From Streptomyces sp. CB02366 (GTDB taxonomy: Bacteria > Actinomycetota > Actinomycetes > Streptomycetales > Streptomycetaceae): a stretch of 64,000 bases of DNA. The stretch is from contig NZ_LIVT01000003.1 in the NCBI RefSeq assembly GCF_001905905.1, forward strand, positions 1,007,001-1,071,000. The letters run 5' to 3'. Below the pieces are notes generated by a model, which was not told where the DNA came from, made no database searches, and saw only the letters and a list, made by a program, of their open reading frames with translations. The first letter of the stretch is position 1. Every line of letters begins with the position of its first letter. Made by a program: the position numbers and the translations under genes. Positions 55,105-62,900 of the stretch are shown piece by piece.

Positions 55105-56244
55105 TCAGACCTCCTTCTTCTCGGACTGCTGCTCGGACTGCTTCCCGCCCGTGCGGGCGTTCTCCTGCGGGGCGCGGGCGGCGGCGACCGCCGGGTGGAG
55201 GGGCGCGGACTCCGGCACGCCGGCGGGCCGCAGACGGGCGAACTCCTTGCGCAGCACCGGTACGACCTCCTCGCCGAGGATGTCGAGCTGCTCCAGGACC
55301 GTCTTCAGCGGAAGCCCGGCGTGGTCCATCAGGAACAGCTGGCGCTGGTAGTCGCCGACCGCGTCCCGGAACGTCAGCGTCCGCTCGATGACCTCCTGCG
55401 GGGAGCCCACCGTCAGCGGGGTCTCGCGGGTGAAGTCCTCCAGGGACGGCCCGTGGCCGTAGACCGGCGCGTTGTCGAAGTACGGACGGAACTCCCGTAC
55501 CGCGTCCTGCGAGTTCTTCCGCATGAACACCTGGCCGCCGAGTCCGACGATGGCCTGGTCGGCGGTGCCGTGCCCGTAGTGGGCGTAACGGCGCCGGTAG
55601 AGGTCGACCATCTTCTTCGTGTGCTCCATCGGCCAGAAGATGTTGTTGTGGAAGAAGCCGTCGCCGTAGTACGCGGCCTGCTCGGCGATCTCCGGGGAGC
55701 GGATGGAGCCGTGCCAGACGAACGGCGGGACGCCGTCGAGCGGGCGCGGGGTGGCGGTGAAGGACTGGAGCGGGGTGCGGAACTTGCCCTCCCAGTCCAC
55801 GACGTCCTCGCGCCACAGCCGGTGCAGCAGGGCGTAGTTCTCGATGGCCATCGGGATGCCCTGGCGGATGTCCTTGCCGAACCAGGGGTAGACCGGTCCG
55901 GTGTTGCCCCGGCCCATCATCAGGTCGACGCGGCCGTCCGCGAGGTGCTGGAGGGTGGCGTAGTCCTCGGCGATCTTCACCGGGTCGTTGGTGGTGATCA
56001 GCGTGGTGGAGGTGGAGAGGATGAGGTTCTCGGTGCGGGCGGCGATGTAGCCGAGCGTGGTCGTCGGGGAGGACGGGACGAACGGCGGGTTGTGGTGCTC
56101 GCCGGTCGCGAAGACGTCCAGGCCGACTTCCTCGGCCTTCTGTGCGATGGCCAGGGTCGCCTTGATCCGCTCGTTCTCGGTGGGGGTCCGGCCGGTGGTC
56201 GGGTCGGTCGTGACGTCCCCGACGGTGAAGATCCCGAACTGCAT
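55105..56244 (-). CDS. LLM-class flavin monooxygenase (CE1758 family)
   Basis: 379-aa luciferase-like TIM-barrel enzyme using reduced FMN from its neighbour. Typical pieces are MQFGIFTVGDV, FATGEHHNPPFVPSSP, TENLILSTSTTLITTNDPVK and DLMMGRGNTGPVYPWFG. It opens the operon; the FMN reductase follows after five bases. The C-terminal 25 residues are Gln/Lys/Glu-rich and likely unstructured. The substrate is unknown; such pairs attack sulfonates, long alkanes or similar small organics. A tandem GTTCAAC motif lies 62 bases upstream of the start. Confidence 0.92.
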   Translation of the reverse strand: MQFGIFTVGDVTTDPTTGRTPTENERIKATLAIAQKAEEVGLDVFATGEHHNPPFVPSSPTTTLGYIAARTENLILSTSTTLITTNDPVKIAEDYATLQHLADGRVDLMMGRGNTGPVYPWFGKDIRQGIPMAIENYALLHRLWREDVVDWEGKFRTPLQSFTATPRPLDGVPPFVWHGSIRSPEIAEQAAYYGDGFFHNNIFWPMEHTKKMVDLYRRRYAHYGHGTADQAIVGLGGQVFMRKNSQDAVREFRPYFDNAPVYGHGPSLEDFTRETPLTVGSPQEVIERTLTFRDAVGDYQRQLFLMDHAGLPLKTVLEQLDILGEEVVPVLRKEFARLRPAGVPESAPLHPAVAAARAPQENARTGGKQSEQQSEKKEV

Positions 56245-56306
56245 GGCGTCCGCCTTCCTGAGTCCCGGCCGGAGGTCAGGGTTCCGTCTCCGGAAGCCTC
56301 GGCCGT

Positions 56307-56324
56307 TTTGGTTGAACGTTGAAC
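56307..56324 (-). promoter_or_regulatory. Tandem GTTCAAC motif upstream of the LLM monooxygenase
   Basis: On the minus strand the sequence reads GTTCAACGTTCAACCAAA, two abutting GTTCAAC units followed by an AAA tract. It sits 62 bases before the monooxygenase start and matches the pirin motif at 34195-34212 in 16 of 18 positions. Likely operator of a shared regulator. Confidence 0.55.
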
Positions 56325-56475
56325 TACACCCTACAACGGGGTCCTCCTCCGTCCTATTCCACGCACCTCCGAGGGGTTTCCGCTCCGCGGACGAGCACCT
56401 GCGAGAGGGCTTCCGCCTCGCGGGCGAGCCCCGAAAGAGCTGCGGCGCCGGGTCCGTGGCCCGTACACTGAGGTC

Positions 56476-56517
56476 ATGACCTCCGTCCCGTGCCGAAACT
56501 GGTGGCGCTCCTCATAG
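56476..56517 (+). CDS. trp leader peptide (MTSVPCRNWWRSS)
   Basis: 13-codon open frame ATG to TAG with two adjacent Trp codons at positions 9-10 (56500-56505). GAGG stands a few bases before the ATG, and a -10-like TACACT lies at 56464-56469, so the message is nearly leaderless. Trp-Trp in so short a frame, placed before a trpS gene and hairpins, is the hallmark of ribosome-mediated attenuation. Confidence 0.85.
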   Translation: MTSVPCRNWWRSS

Positions 56518-56572
56518 GAGCGGCCACAGCATCTGCACGGAACCAGGGCCGTTCGACATGGACGGCCCTTTT
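56502..56572 (+). promoter_or_regulatory. Ribosome-mediated transcription attenuator of trpS
   Basis: Segment 1, GTGGCGCTCC (56502-56511), overlaps the Trp codons and pairs with segment 2, GGAGCGGCCAC (56517-56527), with one bulged C. Segment 2 (AGCGGCC, 56519-56525) can instead pair with segment 3 (GGCCGTT, 56547-56553, one G-U). Segment 3 (AGGGCCGT, 56545-56552) pairs with segment 4 (ACGGCCCT, 56562-56569) followed by TTTT, an intrinsic terminator. When Trp-tRNA is scarce, a ribosome stalled on the Trp codons masks segment 1, 2:3 forms and trpS is read. Confidence 0.85.
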
Positions 56573-56670
56573 CGCCGCCCTCCACGGCGCGGACACGGAG
56601 ACGGAGCGCAGCGGCGCTCACCGGCGGGGCCGTCCCTCACGCACCACTCACGCGAGGAGAGACCCCCACC

Positions 56671-57741
56671 ATGACCACCACCGCCCCGGCCGCCCAGCAG
56701 CCCCCCGCCCCCGCCGAGCCCGGCAGCGGCGCCGATCTGGAGCGCCGCATCGCCCAGGACCCGGGCGGGTTCCGGGTCCTCACCGGGGACCGCCCCACCG
56801 GCCCCCTCCACCTCGGCCATTACTTCGGCTCCCTGCTCAACCGGGTGCGCCTCCAGAACCTCGGCGTGGACGTCATCGTCCTCATCCCCGACTACCAGGT
56901 CATCACCGACCGGGACACCGCCGAGCGGCTGGGGGAGTACACAGACGGGCTGCTCCTGGACTACCTGGCCCTCGGTATCGACCCCGCCCGGTCCACCGTC
57001 TTCTGCCACAGCGCCGTACCCGCGCTCAACCAGCTTATGCTGCCCTTCCTGAGCCTCGTCTCCGTCGCCGAGCTGAACCGCAACCCCACGGTCAAGGACG
57101 AGATCGCGCACTCGCGGCAGTCCACGGTCAGCGGGCTGATGCTCACCTACCCGGTCCACCAGGCCGCCGACATCCTGGCCTGCAAGGGCAACGTGGTCCC
57201 GGTCGGCCGTGACCAGGCGCCCCACCTGGAGGTCACCCGCACGATCGCCCGCCGCTTCAACGAGCGGTACGGCCCCGTCTTCCCGGAACCGGACACCCTG
57301 TTCTCCACCGCGCCCCTCCTGCTCGGCACGGACGGCGGCAAGATGAGCAAGAGCCGGGGCAACTCCATTCCGCTCTCCGCCACCGCCGACGAGACGGCCC
57401 GTCTGGTCAAGGGCGCGACCACCGACGCCGACCGGCACATCACCTACGACCCCGAGCGCCGGCCGGGCGTCTCCTCCCTCGTCCTGCTGGCCGCCCTCTG
57501 CCTGGAGCGGGATCCGCACGAGGTCGCGGCGGAGATCGGCGGCGGCGGGGCCGCCGTGCTCAAGCGGACGGTGACCGACGCGGTCAACGGCCGTCTGGCC
57601 CCCCACCGGGCCCGGCGGGCGGAGTACGCGAAGGACCTGACGTACGTGCGGTCGGTGCTCCGTGCGGGCAACGAGCGGGCGAACGCGCTGGCGGAGGCCA
57701 CCCTGGACGAGGTGAGGGAGGCGATGGGCGCGTTCCGGTAG
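56671..57741 (+). CDS. trpS: Tryptophanyl-tRNA synthetase, auxiliary type
   Basis: 356-aa class I synthetase. HIGH is HLGH (47-50, in RPTGPLHLGHYFGSLL) and KMSKS is at 224-228 (GGKMSKSRGN). Other conserved parts are LIPDYQVITDRDT and LMLTYPVHQAADILACKG. The 30-residue Pro/Ala N-terminal extension precedes the core. S. coelicolor has two TrpRS; its auxiliary, indolmycin-resistant one is regulated by ribosome-mediated attenuation. The leader here is the same design, so this is probably the auxiliary, antibiotic-tolerant enzyme; the resistance itself is not proven from sequence. ATG at 56671 after GAGGAGAGA. Confidence 0.94.
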   Translation: MTTTAPAAQQPPAPAEPGSGADLERRIAQDPGGFRVLTGDRPTGPLHLGHYFGSLLNRVRLQNLGVDVIVLIPDYQVITDRDTAERLGEYTDGLLLDYLALGIDPARSTVFCHSAVPALNQLMLPFLSLVSVAELNRNPTVKDEIAHSRQSTVSGLMLTYPVHQAADILACKGNVVPVGRDQAPHLEVTRTIARRFNERYGPVFPEPDTLFSTAPLLLGTDGGKMSKSRGNSIPLSATADETARLVKGATTDADRHITYDPERRPGVSSLVLLAALCLERDPHEVAAEIGGGGAAVLKRTVTDAVNGRLAPHRARRAEYAKDLTYVRSVLRAGNERANALAEATLDEVREAMGAFR

Positions 57742-57912
57742 CGGTCGGCCCCGGGCGGCGCTTCATCGGTACCGGCGGCGCTTCATCGCGTCCCGGTCCC
57801 CGGCGGCGGCGATGTCCGTGGGCGGCGGCGGCACCGCACGACCGGGGACGCCCTGCCGCCGCCCCCGGGCCGTTCGCCTCCCCGCCCCGCCCCCCCGCCA
57901 CCTCGCCGTTCG

Positions 57913-59913
57913 CTACCGCCGCGACGCCGCCGTCCGGCGGCGGCGCAGCAGTTCCGCGAGGCCCCGGCGGGTGGCGGCGATCACCACGCGGTCCTGGGCG
58001 CGCAGGACGTAACCGGGGTGCAGGTCCCAGACCAGGCCGGAGGACGGCGGCGTCGCGCCGCCGCTCGCCGGGTCGTACGGGGGGACGGCGGCGAGGTCGG
58101 GGGCGCGGTCGGCGGGCGGGGTGGCGTCGAGGGCCAGGACCCGCCACGCCCCGGACCGGAACGCCTGCTCGACCGTGCGGCCCTCCAACTGCGGGTGCCC
58201 CGCGACCTCCAGGGCCGCGAACAGCATGACCTTCCGCTCGACCGGGACCGCGCCGAGGATCTGCCGGCCCATCATGGCGACCGCGAAGGCGGGGGCGGCC
58301 AGGTGGGAGACCGAGCGGGAGCGGGTCAGGGCCTGGGGGTGCGCGGTGCGCAGGGTGCGGTAGACGGCGGTGGCGAACTCGTCGTCGTACAGCCGCAGCG
58401 CCACCCGCAGGTCCGGTTTCACCGAGCGGGCGTACAGCGTCGCTTCCAGGTTCGTCGTGTCGATGCTGGTCAGCGCGAGGAGGGCGTGGGCGCGGCGGAT
58501 CTTGGCGGCCTCCAGGACGCCTTCCTGGGTGACGTCGCCGATGACGGTCGGCACGTGCAGGGAGCGGGCCAGCGGGATGCCCCGCGCCTCGGGGTCCTCC
58601 TCGACGACGACCACGGGGATGCCGAGTTCGCGGAGGCGTACGAGGACGCGCGTTCCGATCTTGCCTAGGCCCAGCAGCACCACGTGCCCCGACAGGCCGC
58701 GCGGCGGGCGGCGCAGCGAGGAGGCCGTGCGCAGGGTGCCGAACGCCTCCAGGACGGCGGCGATCAGCAGCGGCAGCAGGAGCATCCCGGCCATGCCGGA
58801 GAGGATCTGGATGATCTGGCGGGCCGGGGGCGCGTCCTCCGCCGGGTCGTTCATGCCGAGCAGGTCGAGCAGGGTCAGGTACGTGGAGTGGAGGGCGGAG
58901 TCCTTTGTGGTCAGCAGCGAGGCGATCACCAGGGCGAGCGCGGAGAGCGCGACGCCGAGGGCCGACCAGCGCAACCGGCGGGAGAAGACCTGGGAGAGCG
59001 GGGCGCCCCTGCCTCCCATCCGGGCCGCGGGCTGGTCCGGGTCGGCCCGGCTGATCGCTTCGAGGACCACCGTGCCCCGGCCGGTCGCGGCGGCGACGGC
59101 CCTCTCGTCGGGCAGCAGCAGCGGGGCCTCGTCGCCACTGCTCTCCGAACCCTCCGCCCCCGCCGGGTCGTTGGTGGTGGAGGAGAGCAGGGCGAGGGTG
59201 CACAGGCCGGGGTCGGCGCTCTCGCCCCGGCGCGGCGGCGGGCGTTCGGCGGCGCGCAGGAGCAGCCCCTCGGCCTGGATGATCTTGCTGCTGCCGGTGA
59301 GGGCGGTGGCGGCGAGGGCCGGGGCGGCGGTGTCGGCGTCGGACAGGACGGTGGTGGAGGCGTCCAGCAGCGCCGGGTCGATGCCGGGCATGGAGACGGC
59401 CGCCGCCTGGTCGAGCAGCTCCTCCAGGTGCTGGCCGAGCTTGCGGTTGTAGAGCCGGATCACCAGCCGCAGGCGGGGGTTGAGGCGGCGGGCGGTCAGG
59501 GCCGCGCGGATGTTGCGCTCGTCGTCGTCGTAGACGAGGGCGAGGGCGGCGGCCCGGTCGACGCCCGCCTCCTCCAGTACCTCGTCGGAGGGTTCGGGCG
59601 CCTCCATGATGCGGACCGCCTCGACCCCGGCGTTGGTGTCGCCGTCGCCTCCGGCGGTCCCGTTGCCCGCGCGGTTCATCGCGGCCGACATCCGGCCGAA
59701 CAGGGCCGCCGCACGGCCGCGTTGGGTCAGCGGCGTCTCCGGGGCGTTCGCGTCGCGCCCCGGCGGCAGGAGGAGGGCGACCCGTTCGCCGTAGACGTAG
59801 CGCAGCTCCACGGCGAGCCGGCGGGCCAGGGCGTCGTCACCGCAGACGATCATGTGGCCGGTGGACGGCGGCCGTCCCGGCTGCTGAGGAAGTGGAGGCA
59901 CGAGGCCCAGCAT
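57913..59913 (-). CDS. Membrane protein with two RCK/TrkA-N domains
   Basis: 666-aa protein. Domain 1, an RCK/TrkA-N Rossmann fold, spans about 20-180 (HMIVCGDDALARRLAVELR). After a linker come two membrane helices (about 315-334 and 368-390) with a short hydrophobic loop between (LHSTYLTLLDLLGMNDP). Domain 2 follows with GLGKIG at 415-420 and VVVVEEDPEARG. The order resembles CASTOR/POLLUX-type ion-channel relatives and actinobacterial NAD-binding ion proteins. The loop lacks a K+-filter GYG, so ion selectivity is doubtful. ATG at 59913 after GGAAGGA; 30 bases after the stop of the giant ATPase gene. Confidence 0.85.
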   Translation of the reverse strand: MLGLVPPLPQQPGRPPSTGHMIVCGDDALARRLAVELRYVYGERVALLLPPGRDANAPETPLTQRGRAAALFGRMSAAMNRAGNGTAGGDGDTNAGVEAVRIMEAPEPSDEVLEEAGVDRAAALALVYDDDERNIRAALTARRLNPRLRLVIRLYNRKLGQHLEELLDQAAAVSMPGIDPALLDASTTVLSDADTAAPALAATALTGSSKIIQAEGLLLRAAERPPPRRGESADPGLCTLALLSSTTNDPAGAEGSESSGDEAPLLLPDERAVAAATGRGTVVLEAISRADPDQPAARMGGRGAPLSQVFSRRLRWSALGVALSALALVIASLLTTKDSALHSTYLTLLDLLGMNDPAEDAPPARQIIQILSGMAGMLLLPLLIAAVLEAFGTLRTASSLRRPPRGLSGHVVLLGLGKIGTRVLVRLRELGIPVVVVEEDPEARGIPLARSLHVPTVIGDVTQEGVLEAAKIRRAHALLALTSIDTTNLEATLYARSVKPDLRVALRLYDDEFATAVYRTLRTAHPQALTRSRSVSHLAAPAFAVAMMGRQILGAVPVERKVMLFAALEVAGHPQLEGRTVEQAFRSGAWRVLALDATPPADRAPDLAAVPPYDPASGGATPPSSGLVWDLHPGYVLRAQDRVVIAATRRGLAELLRRRRTAASRR

Positions 59914-59943
59914 GCCGTGATCCTTCCGGCTCGGTCTGCCCGG

Positions 59944-62900
59944 TCAGTGTGGAGAGTCGGTGATCTTCGCATGATGGTCCGGAACCGTCCGGGCGCCGGC
60001 CGCGCCCGCTTCCCGGGGGTCCGGAGCGGGCGCCGGGCCCGTAGGCGGGAGCCGGGGGTCCGCCGCGCGCCGGATCGCCGTCTCCACCGCCGCGATCCGG
60101 TCCGCGAGCAGTCCGAGCGCCGCCACCGCGCGGGTCAGGGGGTCGCCGTCCGGGCCGCCGAGCGCCTGTGTGCGGACGTAGGAGGCGGTGACGGCCGCCC
60201 ACCGCTCGGCCTGTTCGGCGGTGAGCGTGGAGCGCAGGGCGGCCAGCTTGAGCAGGTTCGCCTCGGCCCCCGTGGTGAGCGTCTGGGCCTCGCCCGCGTA
60301 GTGGTCGTCGATGACGGCGGACAGCTCGTCGTCGTTCATGACGGGCACGATCCGCTCCGCGATCTTGTTCATGTCGCGGTAGGAGCCCTGGAGCCGGAAC
60401 GGCGGCTCGGTGCGGGTGGCGTCTGTCCGCGCGGCGGAGGCGATGTACGCCGCGTTCACCGCGAGGACGGTGTCCCGGGCCGTGAGCAGATGGCGGAGAA
60501 CGGCCAGGATGCTGTCCAACTCGCCTGACGAGTAGGGGTGTTCCAGCTTCGCCGCGTGTGCGGACGGGTCGCCGCCGGCCAGCCGCACCAGCAGGGCCAG
60601 GTCGTCCCGGGAGCGGGCGGCGAGCGGGGCGAGGACCGGGTTGGCGGTCAGCGCGTTCTCCACGAAGCTCAGCGCGAAGACGTCCTCGCGACCGCTCAGC
60701 ACCTCGCCTAGGTTCCACACGTCGGCCCGGTTGGCGAGCATGTCGGGGATGCGGAACCGCTCGCCGGACTCGGTGTACGGGTTGCCCGCCATGCAGACCG
60801 CGAACCGCTTGCCCCGCAGGTCGTAGCTGCGCGGCTCGCCGTCCCGCACGCCTTCGATCCGGCGGGTGGCGTCGCACAACGGGATGAACTTCTGGAGCAG
60901 TTCGGGCGAGGTGTGCTGGATGTCGTCGAGGTATAGGAGGGTGTTGTTGCCCGCCTCCAGCGCGAAGTTGATCTTTTCGATCTCCTGTCGGGCGGTGGCG
61001 CTCGGGGCCCGGCCGGGGTCGAGGGAGGTCACGTCGTGGCCCAGGTTCGGACCGCTGACCTTGACGAGGACCATGCCGAGCCGGTCCGCGACGTACTCCA
61101 TCAGCGTCGTCTTGCCGTAGCCCGGCGGCGAGACCAGCAGCAGCAGCCCCTGCGAGTCGGTGCGCCGGTCGGCGCCGGCGGTGCCGATCTGCTTGGCCAG
61201 GCTGTCCCCGATCAGCGGCAGGTACACCTCGTCGAGCAGCCGGTTGCGGACGAAGGCCGACATGACGCGCGGCCGGTGGTCGTCCAGCCGCAGCCGCCCG
61301 CGCTCGGCGGCCACCAGGGAGGTGCGCAGCCGCTGGTAGGCGCGGAACCCGGGCACGGTCCCGGTGCGGAACCCGGCCGTGCGGGCGAGGAGTTCGTCCA
61401 GCCGTACGGTGAGGGACCCGCCGCCTCCCAGGCGCGGGTGGTCGCCGAGGAGGCCCTCCAGCCGTTCGGTGAGCGGCGCGTCGCACGCGTACCGCTCCAG
61501 CTCCGGGCACAGCTCCACCGCCACGGCCTCCGCGAGATCGCCGTCGTCGAGGCCCGTCCCCGTGGTCTGCGCGTAGGGGACGATCCAGCCCTCCACGAGC
61601 TGGCGGCGGGAGGTCAGGTCGTCGCCCAGGGCCGCCAGGTCCTCCGTGTACGCGTCGGGCCCGACGACCCGGTGGAAGCCGTCGAGGAACTCCCCCACCG
61701 CGGCGGACCGCACGAACCCGGCGGGCCCGCTCGTCAGCTCCTCGAAGAGGTACGCGGCGACCGCCTCGGGCCGAGCCCCCTCCGGCGCCGCCGGGCTGTG
61801 CCCGATCGCCGCCGCCCACTCCTCCTGGAGCGCGGCGACGGCGGGGGCCAGGCCGAAGGCGTCGCGGGCACGGGCCAGCGAGACGGCCCGCCGCCGCCAG
61901 GCCGTGCGCTGCTCCGCGTCCACGCCGTAGGCCCAGAACAGCTGGGCCGCCGCCCGGGCCCGGGGCTCGTGGCGCAGCAGCCCCGCATCCGCGTACAGCC
62001 GCAGCAGTGCGGCCAGGATCGCGGTGGCGTCCTCGTCGTGGACGCCCCGGGTGTACCCCTCGTCGTACGCCTCGGCCGCCGACTCCCGTACGAGACCCGC
62101 CCGTTCGGCGTCGGACAACGCGGTCAGGCGGTTCGCCCCGTGCTCGTCGAGGAGGCGGGCGGCCAGGTGCTCGGCGCGGTAGACGGCGGCGTTCTCCGAG
62201 GGAAGGAGCTGATCCCAGTACGGGCGGGTCGCCGCGAACGCCGGGTCGGTGACCGGGGCCCGGTAGTCCGTGCCGGTCAGCGCGAACGCGAGGCCCTGCC
62301 CCTGCCCGTCCCGGCCCCCGGAGGGCACGAGCGTCAGGTCGAACGGCTGGGTGTTCACCGCGAACCGGTGGCGGCCCAACTTGATCACGGAACCGCCGTC
62401 CGCGTACAGCTCGGTGCGGTCGCGCAGGGCGCGGCCCGCCTCCTGCCGGGCCGCCTTCAGCCGCCCCTCCAGCTCCTCCGCCCGTACGGGGTCGCCGAGT
62501 TCGCGCAGCTCGTCGGCGGTGCGGCGGACCTTGGCGACCATCGGGTCGGAGGCGAAATAGGTGTGGACGGCGTCCAGGTCCTCCAGCGCGGCCACCCGCC
62601 GGGCGACGGTGTCCAGCACCCGGTCGGCCGACCCGGCCAACCGCTCCGCCCGGCGGGCCCGCTCGTCCTGAAGGGTCTGCTTGCGCGCCGAGAACGCCTC
62701 GTACACCTCGGTCCGGCGCTCGGCCAGCTCCGCGAGGAAGTCGTCGAACTCGGAGAACCGCGACTCCAGGTTCTCCAACCGGAGAAGCAGCCGCGCGAGT
62801 TGGTCGTCGCACGCCTCCGGTGTACCGGCGGCGGCCAGGGCCCCCGTCACCGCCTGCCCGAGCAGGGCGAACTCGGCGGCGAACTCGGCCCGCCCCTCCT

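Noticed and set aside
56374..56429. Imperfect 23-bp repeat (period 33) upstream of the trp leader
   Set aside because: About six mismatches between copies and a composition typical of this DNA; too weak to call.
56641..56670. T-box riboswitch before trpS
   Set aside because: No T-box sequence or specifier hairpin; the leader peptide with Trp codons and 1:2/2:3/3:4 pairing explains the region better.
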